Below are positions 1-10,784 of a DNA stretch of 64,000 nt, one piece after another (the stretch's first letter is position 1; every line of letters starts with the position of its first letter). This DNA comes from Cryptomeria japonica (Eukaryota; Streptophyta; Pinopsida; Cupressales; Cupressaceae). The translations under genes were made by a program, and so were the position numbers. The notes below the pieces were generated by a model. It was not told where the DNA came from. It searched no databases and saw nothing but the letters and a program-made list of their open reading frames with translations. The stretch is from positions 398,420,439 to 398,484,438 of the forward strand of contig NC_081406.1 in the NCBI RefSeq assembly GCF_030272615.1, given 5' to 3'.

Positions 1-20
1 TAAGTAAAGCAAAAATAATT

Positions 21-100
21 CGTCCACTGGTGAAAACCTAGCAAACAGGTGCCTTGGGCAAGTACCATGATGAAAACTTGGCAAACAAGCATCATGCGTA
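21..100 (+). repeat. Paired GTGAAAAC..GCAAACAGG motif after integrase (G1)
   Basis: Two copies of a roughly 24-bp motif (TGAAAACYTRGCAAAC core) start at 31 and 71, exactly 40 bp apart. G3 has the same pair at 45361 and 45401, also 40 bp apart, and G2 has a diverged pair at 13141-13224 on the other strand. It lies just downstream of the integrase stop in G3. Function is unknown. Confidence 0.75.
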
Positions 101-727
101 ATCTATGAACTTCTTGCATACCACACTTGGGGGCAGGTTTCCTCCTTCATATCCTATTGCCCTTCATTATCCTATCAAACCCCTATCATTACCCTCCATT
201 ATCCTATTGTCCCTCATGTCCATTTCCTCTTTCCACCTTTGATCTTGACAAGGTTGAGGATCTTCATGAGCATTATGCATCTTGTTTGCAGCTTTCAGTC
301 TATCATAGCTTTTGGTCTTTATCCATTTGCTTATTATAACTTTTCATCCATATTCCCTGTCTTATTGCAACTTTCTGCCACTATCCCGTATCCTATCCCG
401 ACCTTCAGTCCATGTCCCTTATCCATTCTTGGTCTTGCTTATCCTATCCATATCTTATCACTATCCATACACTCTTTTTCATTCCTTGATCTTGATATGA
501 CATAAGGACGCAAAATTTAAACATGGTTTCAAAAACCTCTTGACATGTCCCTCATGCCATGTTCCTGCTTTACATTGTCATATCCCGTCTCTTGTCCCAT
601 CACGCAATAGCCCTTGAAAATTGCATCTGTATTGTCTCCATAATAAAAGGCCTTTGTCTTCCCTCTATCCACCAATATTTCAGCAAGCCTATTTATTCAC
701 CTATCATATTCCTTTCCTTTCTAGACA
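101..727 (+). other. Non-coding post-integrase DNA of G1
   Basis: A pyrimidine-rich stretch with many short cctatc/tcccttatc runs. Open frames here are short and low-complexity, with no recognisable domain. It corresponds to the shorter 45430-45660 segment of G3 but is much longer, so this part of the 3' region expands and contracts between copies. Confidence 0.5.
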
Positions 728-980
728 CTGGGGGCAAAATCATAAAAAATTGAAAAATGTCCTGAAATAATTCAAAAAAAAAATTGAAAAATGTCCTGAA
801 ATAATTCAAAAAAAAAAAATTGAAAAATGTCCTGAAATAATCCAAAAAAAATTGAAAAATGTACTGAAATAATCCAAAAAAATTGAAAAATGTCCTGAAA
901 TAATTGAAAAATCTAAAAAAAATCAAAATAATGTGCTGAAAAAAGTCATAAAAGTCAAATAATGTCCTGAGAAAAAAATG
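728..980 (+). repeat. A-rich minisatellite, tgaaaaatgtcctgaaataa units
   Basis: About six imperfect units of some 30-37 bp, each holding the core tgtcctgaaataat followed by an A run. G3 has a shorter array of the same core at 45670-45815, and G2 shows a trace (agtcctgaaaaaaa on the minus strand) around 13250-13310. It is therefore an ancestral feature of the element 3' region that varies in copy number. Confidence 0.8.
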
Positions 981-2101
981 AACACAATTTTTTTTTTCAA
1001 AACATCAAAATTCAAAAACAGCAATTTTTTTGGCATCACGCATTTTGCAATAAAAATATCCTCTTGGTGCATAAGACAAATCACTAAGCATCCCTCCAAT
1101 GACACTTGCAATCATACACTGTGCTTTAATGGAATCACGCTTAAACAGATGAACTTTTCACTCAAACCAGACATTCAACCTGATCCGAATTGTCCTATCA
1201 ATCAACCTCAACATCGTTTGTCCTTGGCACACTATCATGGGTCTTATACAGGGTGTGGTATACTTGAAACTAGACTGTGTCCTATCTTAGACGGGGTATC
1301 GCATTCCCTGAAACCAGACAGCATGATCATCCTATCAGCACTTTCAACTTTTGACAATGAAGATCAAGATGTTTGTTTGACTTGTTGGAATTTGTGAGTC
1401 TTATCATTTATTGATTTATTTTCGATCATGTTCCTATGTTGCTCGATGATGTCACTGAGTGATTTAGAGTGACCGGGATGGTTCATGGTCCTCCTTTCTT
1501 TTTGTTGTGATTGCTGTTTGTCTGTGATGTGTCTGTCTTTTGCAAAAAGGTTTGCATTTCAGCTCTGGCCTTCAATGCCATGATGCTACGCATCCATTTT
1601 GCTACATTAAAATAAAGGTTCTCACCTACAAAGTGCATTACTAAAAGCAAGTTTTTCTTCGTCTCTAACTGTCCTCCGTCTCGTTTTCTTCTTACTAACA
1701 TTTCTTCTGTCAGTTCGGATAGTCAGTTCGGTCTAGTGCTCCGATTTCCCCAAACACATATGCTACATCCTACATTTATTGGTTAGTACATTTGCATCAC
1801 ATCAAGCATCATATCAAGCATTTTATCCATTTCATATTATAAATGCATCAAAAAAATATATAAGAAAAATGCATCCATACATGTTCCACAATAAATAGTG
1901 CATAAGATATCCATGCATGGAAAATAACATCAGTCATAACATATTGCATCCCATCATATCGATGCATATCATATCATATGTCACAATAATATCGGAGTAC
2001 AAAATTGGACTGTCTGTCTTAAGTATGGCCCACAGGCTGACTATAAAATGTCAAACTACATAATGTCCACTATTTGTCATAAAGAGCATGTGCCTCTATC
2101 A
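981..2101 (+). other. Conserved non-coding block of G1
   Basis: This block aligns by eye with G3 45815-46943. Long near-identical stretches include the tcttatacagggtgtggtatac segment near 1240 and the matching one near 46070, and the tggcccacaggctgac segment near 2025 and 46870. No plausible protein-coding frame is shared between the two copies. It may hold the 3' end of the antisense PMD transcript and of the sense transcript, but no poly(A) site can be assigned from sequence alone. Confidence 0.6.
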
Positions 2102-4359
2102 CTAGGTGCTCCCTCTGTCCTCCTCATCCCTGCCATGTCTCGCGGATGATGTCCCTCCTGGTCCTGGTTGTGGTGGTCTCATAGGTCCACTCACCCCCAT
2201 GCTGCTCAATGACCTCCGAGAGCGTGCCCTGCTCTCTGTCCTCGATCATGCCCAATATGAAGCTTCTCTCTGCTCTGGTGGAACTACGCTCTCATATAGT
2301 GTTCTCCAATGGCGTATCTCCTCTCTGGTCTCTACCAACATCTGTGCCATCTCCTGTGCACTGGCGTCCCTAATAGACCCAATATACTCAGTGACTCTCT
2401 GCTCTTCTTGCTGTGCCTGCACTATCGCTGTATCTCGAGCCGCTGTGAGTTTGGCTATCTCCGCTCTGAACTAATCATTTTTTATCTCTAAAGTCGCAAT
2501 ATGATCATGCTGACTCGCTATGGTAGCCCTACACATCTCCATCTCCTCTATGCTAGCTGTCTCCGGCTCTATGGGTATATCCTGCCATGCCTCATGCTCA
2601 CCTGAATCTGGCTCATCCTTATCATCCCCATCCTCATCTCCATCCTCATCATCCCCATCCTCATCCCCACCCTCATCCTCCTCTTCCTCATCATCTCCCT
2701 CCTCCTCTCCTGCGAGTGGGAAGTCCTCCTGTCTCCTAGGTACTGGAATATCAGGATCTGTCAATGGCACTGGCTGCCATCGTGCAAACCATCTCTCATA
2801 CTCCTCTGTCATCCTGACATCCTCCACATATGATCTCCAATCCCACTGTCTCTGCTATAGCTGTGAGAAGTCAGTATATGCTATGTGTGGCTGAATCATA
2901 CTCCCCCATTGACTCATCTCTCTGTGAGATCAGGCAAAGTGTGCAGTCCTCCTAGGTACATCCTGCCTCTCTCCAAACCGTCGTCTGACTCTCTCTGGTA
3001 GGTACATCTCAATCACTCTCTAGTGATTCACTGGTCGCCCAATCAAGTACCTCTCCTGTCTATAATATGGTAGCTCATCACTATCATCTGACCATCCAGG
3101 GCAATCATGATATGGCCTCCATGTGAACTCTCTCAGTCTATCTAGCTTGTGTTGCCAATACAATATGTATCCAAAAGGACCCTGTCTTAGTGCTCCCCCA
3201 TAGCAGTACACATATGGTCAATGTGGTACTACCTGTCTCTCTGTAATCGGTTGACATATGGCTATGTGCTCAAATTCCCATACCTATAGCAGTGTGACTC
3301 CACAGCTCAAAGTCTGCACTCCCTTATATGCTATTTGATGTAGCTGAAAATATAGCATAGCTAGTACACATGGTCCCCATGCGTACACTATCCCCTCTAT
3401 CGCCATCTGCTCTAGCACTCTTCCCCATCCAATAGGGAATACATGTCCTCGTCTTTCTCCTGCTAGTAGACATGCTATCACCACTGCTATCACCACATAT
3501 CGTCAATCATACTCTAATGCCATGGTCTCCCAGCCGATCTCCCTCTCTATGATATCCAGATCATCTGCGTCGCACTCAAACAATCTGCACAACACATCTC
3601 TCCCTATCACTGGGTCATACTCTACCATCTCTCCATGAATCGGAATGCGGAGGATACACCATACATCCTCTAGTGTCACAGTCGCCTCTCCAGTCGCCAG
3701 ATGGAAGGAGGAGGTCTCCGAATGCCATCGCTCTGCCAATGCGGTGAGCAGTCCTGTGTTTGCCCTAATCTTGGGCATGAATGTGATATAGTATATCCCA
3801 AGTCCTGCTAATGTATCTCTGTCCGTGCTCCTGAGTCTATGTCGTAGCATGAAGCAGTCAGGTCGGTTCTCCCGTGTGATCAATGGATACTGTCGACTCT
3901 ACATCACAATTGGGGAATATTTTGTCAGTTGTAGGGTTTGCTCCTACGGGTTGCATTTCCTCATTTCATGTCTAAATCAGGGTGTTTTTCATCTATTCTA
4001 ACCTATCCTACCCTTATCCCCCCTTTCCGGATCATTTGCATGTTGTTTTGACCAAAATTAGGGTTGCCAGAGCACAACTTCGCCTATGTGATGAGTCCTG
4101 CGCCTGTGTCACATAACCTGCGCCTGTGTCCCCCTACACAAGTGTAGAAGACCCTACACAAGTGCAAGATTTTCCCTACACAAGTGTAAGAGTCCCTTTC
4201 TGCATCCCCTGTGGGCCCCGCAATGTCGCGCAAGCAAGTCAAATTCATAAAATTGAAAACATGGGTTTTTGAGATACATACCACTGCTCCCACATCGTCC
4301 AGTCGTCTGAATGTGCGTACACATTCTTCAAGGTGATCTGCCCTTGGAATGTTTGCCAT
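2102..4359 (-). pseudogene. Antisense PMD (plant mobile domain) gene, copy A in G1
   Basis: A two-exon gene on the strand opposite to the host element. Exon 1 (4359-4282, 26 codons) starts MANIPRADHLEE and ends at a GTATGT donor (4281-4276). Exon 2 starts after the acceptor AG at 3899-3900 and keeps one frame of 599 codons to the stop at 2104-2102. Domains in order: PMD (about 3870-3200; LTALAERWHSETSSFHLATGE, then GWGRVLEQM and WGPCVLAMLYFQLHQIAY), an acidic Asp/Glu tract (about 2715-2610), a coiled coil (about 2550-2300) and an Arg/Ser-rich tail ending near 2102. In-frame stops include TGA at 3506-3504 (copy C has CGA) and TAG at 2857-2855, which copy C shares. PMD proteins are known as transposon-linked and as host MAIN/MAIL1 nuclear proteins; the role here is unknown. 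Domain call fairly sure, exon model inferred. Confidence 0.75.
4080..4200. repeat. gcgcctgtgt motifs and their inverted copies in the antisense intron (G1)
   Basis: Within the intron of PMD copy A, two or three ctgcgcctgtgt-type units are followed by three cctacacaagtg-type units, which are imperfect reverse complements. The two arms could form a hairpin. G3 has the same arrangement at 48934-49050, and the direct form recurs in the G3 sense leader at 35060-35180. Confidence 0.7.
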
Positions 4360-4442
4360 CTCTCTACAAGTGTCCTTTTCCAGAGCAACAAATCCTCTTC
4401 TTGGGCTAGTGAAAATGAGCAAATTTCACTCTCTTTGCCTCA

Positions 4443-4448
4443 TTTATA
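4443..4448 (-). promoter_or_regulatory. TATA box of antisense PMD gene, copy A
   Basis: Minus-strand TATAAA (in GATCTATAAATGAG) lies about 85 bp upstream of the exon 1 ATG at 4359. The same box in the same position precedes copy C (49301-49306), and copy D has TATAAAAG at 55356-55363. It suggests a promoter separate from the LTR. Confidence 0.6.
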
Positions 4449-4686
4449 GATCTTTGTCAGTGCATAGATGGACATGCACCCCCTCCATCTTATGTTGGTC
4501 ACGGTCTTTTGCATCTTCAATTTCTTGTCCTTCGTGCATCTGGTCTCCGATTGTCAGTCTGTTTGCTCCTATCATGTTTTATCATTATTATTGATCAATT
4601 GGCCTCTTCTCTGCATGTTTCCGACCAATTCCTCGAGGGGGCATGCATATGTCATTGTCAGTCTCTAGGGAATTTTCATTATTGTT

Positions 4687-4732
4687 CTTTGAAACAACGC
4701 TTAAAATTGCATTGTCTCAAAGAGGGGCAAAA
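4687..4732 (+). promoter_or_regulatory. Hairpin plus polypurine tract (PPT) of G1
   Basis: The inverted repeat CTTTGA-a-ACAA / TTGT-c-TCAAAG (4687-4722) runs into the purine tract aaagaggggcaaaa, which abuts the 3' LTR at 4733. The PPT primes plus-strand DNA synthesis in LTR retrotransposons. The hairpin is also present in G3 and in the mini-element. Confidence 0.8.
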
Positions 4733-6162
4733 TGTAGACACCTAAAAATGGTCAACGCTTGCGGAATCGTACTTTTAACATTTGCGCATTGCCTTATTTT
4801 AGGGTTTTTGTGTCGCATTAACATTTCTCCTATGTCACGCACTTGGTCTTTATCATTTGCAAGCATCGAGTCCTTCTTCTTCATTCTTCATTTATCTCGC
4901 TCTCGAATTTGGTCTTGTCGACAACACTATTCATTCATGATTTTGGTCAATCTTATCCTGTCGCATCAATGTGCATGCTAATTTGTCATCCTTCTGGACA
5001 TTGTCAATCCTAATTAGGGTTTTGTCCTCTTGTTGATCTTGTCATCATATGATCGATTTGTCATCGATCGTTATCATTTTCAATCTTGTCGTTTTGCAAT
5101 CTATTTTGTCATCGATCCTTGTCTTCTTGTCAATTTTGTCATTTTTGAGATCAATTTGTCATTGTCCCTTGTCAATTGGTGCATTTATCAATCAAATCAT
5201 TTATCACATTGGTTCTTTGTTAATCAGAATCATGATCGAGTCAATTATCTTTCATCAAGACCTAATTGTCATCCTTGCATTGCTAATTCATCTTCTAGGG
5301 TTTTGTGATTTAATCATTTAACCTTGTTTGTCATTTCTCCCTTTAGGATTAATAAATTATTTATTTATCCTAAGTCTTCTCATCGCAATTAAATGTTCAT
5401 TTAATTAGCTAATTATTCCTCTTTTTGTGAATTAATTAATAAATGACAAATTATTAATTAATTTACCTAATTTCACATAATTCACTAAATTTCTAATTTC
5501 CTCATTTTTCTAATTTCCTAATTCCTTTTTTCCAATTTTCTAATTTTCCTAATTTCTAATTCAATTTCCTCCTATTTTCCTCCTAATTTCATGGGAATGA
5601 CATTTCAATTTGTCATAATTTGTCATAATTGACAATCAATCAATTTTGACATAGAAATTTGTCATAATCTTGTCATAAATTCTCAATCAATCAATTTTGC
5701 ATAGAAAGTGAAAATTTGTCATAAATTTGTCATAATTGACATTCTTGATTTGCAATTTCCATTTGAATCTCTTCATGCTAATTTGATCATTTCTCCAATT
5801 TATCTATAAATTGGATGAATTTCTTCAATCTCAATCTAATAATCACTTGTTGGAATTAATTTGTCGAATCAATCACGCTTTGAGCATTCTTGTGCCAATG
5901 TCAATCTTGCTTTCACATTAGGTTTATGCACTTGAAGGTGAGATCCACAAACAAAGGCTATTTGGAGAAGAAAGAAGGACAATGGAGCTGCATGAAGGAG
6001 ACATTTGAATCTGCATCTGGTTTTCTTAGTTTTTAGTTTTGAATGTTTTGCTTTCATGTCTCTATTGAGTGTAATTAGGATTGATCATTGCAATGAGCTT
6101 TTGTGATTGAGCTATGATTAGTATTTTGACTTGCTTTGATGATTTCCGATTTCCTAGCTACA
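4733..6162 (+). repeat. 3' LTR of G1
   Basis: Starts TGTAGACACC directly after the PPT and ends CTAGCTACA. It is homologous over its whole length to the LTRs of G3 (33500-34939, 49627-51162) and to the minus-strand solo LTR at 60721-62295. Its 1430 bp contain many tttgtcat/gatcgattt repeats around 5030-5300 and 5600-5740 and a TATA box at 5805-5810. Short frames in it are simple-repeat artefacts. Confidence 0.92.
5794..5815 (+). promoter_or_regulatory. Palindromic TATA box of the G1 LTR
   Basis: TATAAA at 5805-5810 is the right arm of a perfect 10-bp inverted repeat, TCCAATTTAT / ATAAATTGGA, with a 2-bp spacer. The same palindrome, more or less perfect, surrounds the TATA box in G3, in the solo LTR near 61040 and in the mini-element. 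It is the likely core promoter of the element RNA. Confidence 0.6.
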
Positions 6163-6448
6163 GTATATACCCTTAAATCATATGAGTTTTTTCATCATAG
6201 GCCATTTTGTTGTCTGCTATGGAATATTGGCTCGTTTGAGATATAGTTTAGTCATACTACTCATGATATTTTTTTGTATGAGTTTCTGCTTTACTGTGTT
6301 AACTCGTATGGAAAAAAATAGGTATTTTTGAAGGTCCAATTGTCAAATTTTTATCTTCATTGTTGTAAATTTGGATTCTTTAGCATTTTTGACACATTCT
6401 TAGCTCAAATTTGATCGCATACTGATGATTTCTTGTTCAATTTTGTAG
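6163..6448 (+). other. Presumed intron of PMD copy B
   Basis: AT-rich DNA ending in a good acceptor context (tttcttgttcaattttgtag, AG at 6447-6448). It contains several tcatac/gtatgagt motifs (near 6185, 6255, 6280, 6310) that also recur in the G2 sense leader (32600-32850, 51640-51730). The first exon would lie left of the G1 insertion, outside the window. Confidence 0.5.
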
Positions 6449-8339
6449 GTTCAGTTGCTAGACATTTGGTTTAGATGCACATATCCACTATGAGATTAGT
6501 GTGAGACTTTTCAAATGCACAAAGGGGACACATTGGGTTATGTGGATTTAGATACTTGCTTAAGATGCTTTATATCTGTGTGAATTATGGATTACTCACA
6601 AATTTAGTTGAGCTATTCCATAGTGAGCATAACACATTCCACCTGCCAAATGGGGAGATGACTATCACTCCTGCGGGTATATATTGGATCTTGAGGATTC
6701 TATTTGCTGGGGATAAGGTGGATTACGATGCTACTCCACGACAGGGTATTGAGGAACTGAGGCATATATTTCATGGTGACACTATCTTGGATCATTCTAT
6801 CACTTGGGATGATCTAATGATCAGATATGGAGCATAATTCCCCCTTGCTTGTGTATTGGTTAGTATTATAGGCTGATTTGTGATGCCGGATAGGGGACAA
6901 AAGGGATATTTGGGTGGATGGGGTAGGATGTTAGAGAGATTACTTACGCACTCTGTGAGGTTAGGTTGGGGTTCATGTTTACTAGCCCATATGTACCATG
7001 AAATGCAAGAGATCACCTATAGAGGGGCAAAGAGAATGGCTGCTGGTCTATTAGTTCTACAAATTTGGGCATGGGAGTACATCCCAGTTTGTCGGGCGAT
7101 TGTAGATGATGCACGACAAGAGGTTTGACCTGTTATTTATAGATATGCAAGATATATCACATAACCCCACCTAGGGAAGTCTGACTACTAGAGGCGACAA
7201 TTAGATGACATGATAGCAGTAGTATGGAGACCGTATAGGGGTTTAGAGAAGTGGGATGACTAGAGGAGGTAGCAGAAGGATATGTTCATGACTCAACCTC
7301 TTATTGGGAGATCATCTATGATCATTGAGAGATTTGTGGTTAGCTGAGTTTTAAGAAAGTATGGGAGACCACAAAGTATCTCTCAGGAGTTTACTGCATA
7401 TGCATGATTCGCTGATGAGGAGAGACGAGGATAGGGGGCTAGACTATCATATGCCCTCGCTATGTAGGAGTTAGCAGGGTTACAACCACATAGATGAGAG
7501 TATTTAGAGGATGCTGTAGATGTGAGGGTAATTCCCCTATTTAGAGATTGGTTTCAGAGACATCCATTCCCACAATTCACCAACCTAGGAGAGCATGCAC
7601 CTCAGATAGATGAGGGTGACGATGTCCCAGCGTGAGCTCAGAGAGAGGAGACACCTAGGAGGGGAGGAGGGGATCCAAGTGCGAGTAGTAGTAGAGTACC
7701 CATCACAAGATGACAAAAAAGGTGAGGAGAGGGAGGATCATTAGGAGCAGTTGGAGGGGATGTAGGTGGTGATAGAGGAGAAGAGGTCAGGGTGGATGTA
7801 GAGATGGGTGAGGCAGTGGGCCCTAGCGATGATGATGCTCTGAGACAGGTATGACAAAAGAGAGAGCAGAAGGGTGGTGGAGGTGAGGAGGGAGGAGTAG
7901 GAGGTTAGACACCTACAAACATTATCCATGCACTGAGAGGGAGACTCGGGGTATTGAAGACATAGATGGTAGTGATGCAGGCACAGTTAGTGGAGACAGA
8001 TCTACAAATTGTAGAGAGAGATCAGCAGCTGCAGAGTATGAGAGCAGAGCATAATCAGTAGCTGCAGAGAATGAGGGCAGAGCACAATCAACAATTGCAG
8101 AGCATTAGGGCAGTGTGTGATAGCCTCCAACATGAGGTTATACATTAGACGAGCAGGGCGGTGTATTATGTGGCAACTTATAGTGCAGTGGTGCCAATAG
8201 ATAGGTTGGTAGTACCTTATTCACAATACATGGCTTGATCTGAGGGAGCTAAGACATCGAGACAGGATGATGCCCCTGTATAGTAGCCACCACCTCCTCC
8301 TCTAGGTGATGAGGGAGAGGTAGAGAGTTATATTTTTAG
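6449..8339 (+). pseudogene. PMD gene, copy B, antisense cargo gene of G2
   Basis: Second exon of a PMD gene. It is plus-strand because its host element G2 is minus-strand, so it is antisense to gag-pol just as in G1 and G3. Recognisable parts: LVELFHSEHNTFHLPNGEMT (about 6601-6660), WILRILFAGDKVDYD, then after a frame break GWGRMLERLLTHSVRLGWGS and LAHMYHEMQEITYRGAKRM (about 6916-7035), a Gly/Glu-rich linker (7590-7900), and a coiled coil with three 33-bp repeats (QQLQSMRAEHN type, 8023-8121). It has many stops and several frameshifts. Similarity to copies A and C is clear at protein level but weak at DNA level, so this is a diverged lineage. The MAIN-like/PMD family call rests on motif recall. 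Confidence 0.7.
8023..8121 (+). repeat. 33-bp tandem repeat in the coiled-coil part of PMD copy B
   Basis: Three units starting at 8023, 8056 and 8089, each beginning with a form of cagcagctgcag and coding for 11 residues with Gln/Leu/Arg/Glu. The unit keeps the reading frame, so it lengthened the coiled coil without breaking it. Confidence 0.75.
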
Positions 8340-8430
8340 ATGTCTTCCAAATTTTGTACCCCATTTTTGTAGTCGATATATTTCTTGCTCCAATAGACAT
8401 TGCATATGACATGTTGAGATCATTTGTATC

Positions 8431-9421
8431 TGTAGACACTTAAAATTAATATTTAATTAATTTAAGCCTATCAACACAATTAATTAATTTAATTGTGTAA
8501 TCCTTATTCCTCTCAGAATCAATTAATTCTAATTTAATTAATCCTGTCACTATTGTCCAATAATTGATTTATCAAATAAATTAATTATTCCCCTATTATT
8601 CTAAAGTCCCCTCCAATAATTATTTCCTCTAAACCCACTTAATTAATTCTAATTAATTAACCTAGTCATGTGATTCCTACAAAACCCCTTTTCCTAATCC
8701 CACTCAAGCTAATTAATCCTTCTAGAATCTCTCTTAATCATGCTTATCATTATCCCTCAATTTTTAATTCCCACTCATGTCACATCAACATTGAGTCTCT
8801 CAAAGAAATTCAAATTTCTTTGAATCCCTCAATGCATCCTTATTTTGGAATTTTTAATTCCTCATGTTTGAAATTCAAATTTCTCTTCCCTTTTTCCCAA
8901 AGAATTTTATATTCCTGTTTATTTTCCCAAGGCACCCTTGATCCATGCCTTCTATCTCAAATCAATATCAACCCTCCATAAGGAAATCAATCTTGGCCCT
9001 CCATTGGCCTCCTCCAATTTATAAATTGGAGCCTATTCTCCTCATAAATCATCTACTTCTCATACACTATCATGCTGCCCATTTCTCTTCTATCTTCTTC
9101 CTATCATACCATCATAATGCCCAAATATCCTCTCATCTAATCCAATTCATCTCATTCATCCTCATCATCCAAATCAAATCCAAACATAATTTGTTTGAGC
9201 ATTTGGATAGCAATCCACATCCACATCAAGCAAAGAGCACATCAAGTGGAGCATCAAGGGTGCATCCTCATCATCCACTCCATCAAGCTCAATCTGAGGG
9301 AGAGGTGAAAGACACGACATAAAGTTGGTCGTTTGCATTCATATTGTGTCATTGCTTGGTTTATTTGCATTCTAACCTCATTTTATCCCTTCATTCTTCT
9401 TCTATCTTTTTCCCCTCTATG
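8431..9421 (+). repeat. LTR 1 of the triple-LTR element
   Basis: Starts TGTAGACACTTAAAATTAAT. Its right end is set by comparison with LTR 3 (cccctct..). Includes the perfect 20-bp palindrome CTCCAATTTATAAATTGGAG at 9012-9031, with a TATA box inside it. Confidence 0.8.
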
Positions 9422-9607
9422 GATCATCCTTCCTCCTCATCATTCTTCCTCATCTCACGACTGGGGCATCATGCTACTAGTCCTTATCCTTTTCTTCATC
9501 TCGTGACTGGGGCATCATGCTACTAGTCCTTATCCTTTTCTTCCACTATGTTTTATTCTTCTTTGATATAACATCATTTCACGATGCTATATCAAAGAGG
9601 GGAAAAA
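9422..9607 (+). other. Internal segment 1 of the triple-LTR element, with hairpin and PPT
   Basis: About 186 bp. It contains a 46-bp tandem duplication (ctggggcatcatgctactag units at 9461 and 9507), then the perfect inverted repeat CTTTGATATA / TATATCAAAG (9561-9570, 9588-9597) running into the purine tract aaagaggggaaaaa before LTR 2. Confidence 0.8.
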
Positions 9608-10598
9608 TGTAGACACCTAAAATTAATATTTAATTAATTTAAGCCTATCAACATAATTAATTAATTTAATTGTGTTATCCTTATTCCTCTCAGAACCAAT
9701 TAAATCTAATTTAATTAATCCTATCACTATTGTCCAATAATTAATTTATCAAATAAATTAATTATTCCCCTATTATTCTAGTCCCATCTAATAATTATTT
9801 CCTCTAAACCCACTTAGTTAATTAATTCTAATTAATTAAACTAGTCATGTGATTCCTACAAATCACTTTTCCTAATCCCACTCAAGATAATTAATCCTTT
9901 ATAATCTCTCATAATCATGCTTATCATTATCCCTCAATTTTTAATTCCCACTCATGTCACATCAACATTGAGTCTCTCAAAGAAATTCAAATTTCTTTGA
10001 ATCCCTCAATGCATCCTTATTTTGGAATTTTTAATTCCTCAAGTTTGAAATTCAAATTTCTCCCCCCTTTTTCCCAAGGAATTTAATATTCCTATTTATT
10101 TTCCCAAGGCACCTTTTATCCATGCCTTCTATCTCAAATAAATCTCAACCCTCCATAAGGAAATCAATCTTGGCCCTTCATTGGCCTCCTCCAATCTATA
10201 AATTGGATCCTATTCTCCTCACAAATCATCTACTTCTCATACATTGTCATGTTGTCCATTTCTCTTCTATCTTCTTCCTATCATACCCTCATAATTCCCA
10301 AATATCCTCTCATCTAATCCAATTCACCTCATTCATCCTCATCATCCAAATCCTATCCAAACATGATTTTGTTGAGCATTTGGAGAGAAATTGACATCTA
10401 CATCAAGAAAGGAGCACATCAAGTGGAGCATCAAGGGCACATCCTCATCATCCACTTCATCAAGCTCAATCTGAGGGAGAGGTGAAAGACATGGTATAAA
10501 GTTGGTTATTTGCATTCATATTGTGTCATTGTTTGGTTTATTTGCATTTTAACCTCCTTTTATCCCTTCATTCTTCTTCCATCTTTTTCCCCTCTTTG
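9608..10598 (+). repeat. LTR 2 of the triple-LTR element
   Basis: Starts TGTAGACACCTAAAATTAAT right after the PPT of internal segment 1. Same length as LTR 1, with only scattered differences by eye. TATA box in tccaatctataaattgga near 10190-10207. Confidence 0.82.
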
Positions 10599-10784
10599 GG
10601 CCATCCTTCCTCCTCATCATTCTTCCTCATCTCATCAATGGTGCATCATGCTACTAGTCCTTATCCTTTTCTTCATCTCGTGAGTGGGGCATCATGCTAC
10701 TAGTCCTTATCCTTTTCTTCCACTATGTTTTACTCTTCTTTGATATAACATCATTTCATGACGCTATATCAAAGAGGGGAAAAA
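10599..10784 (+). other. Internal segment 2 of the triple-LTR element, with hairpin and PPT
   Basis: A copy of internal segment 1 with the same 46-bp duplication and the same hairpin (10738-10747, 10765-10774) and purine tract. Confidence 0.8.

Larger units (their letters stand above)
1..6162 (+). mobile_element. G1: 3' part of a large Ty3/Gypsy (Tat-like) LTR retrotransposon
   Basis: This is the 3' end of a plus-strand element whose gag-pol lies left of the window. It matches, piece by piece, the 3' end of the complete element G3 at 45340-51162. The shared pieces are the paired GTGAAAAC motifs, A-rich minisatellite, conserved non-coding block, antisense PMD gene, polypurine tract (PPT) and 3' LTR. 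The LTR ends in TACA at 6162; the next five bases (gtata) would be the target duplication, but the left copy is out of view. To the right is the second exon of a PMD gene belonging to element G2, so G1 seems to have inserted into the 3' region of G2. Family membership is seen directly by comparison with G3; the Tat-like assignment comes from G3's dual RNase H. Confidence 0.88.

Noticed and set aside
2520-2894. Ser/Pro-rich open frame on the plus strand (similar one at 47365-47781)
   Set aside because: Complement of the Asp/Glu tract of the antisense PMD gene (GAT/GAG repeats read as ATC/CTC).
4900-5330. Frames with repeated Ile/Ser/Cys-rich segments in LTRs (also near 33800, 49930 and 61700)
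   Set aside because: They come from tttgtcat/gatcgattt simple repeats in the LTRs and occur in several frames at once.
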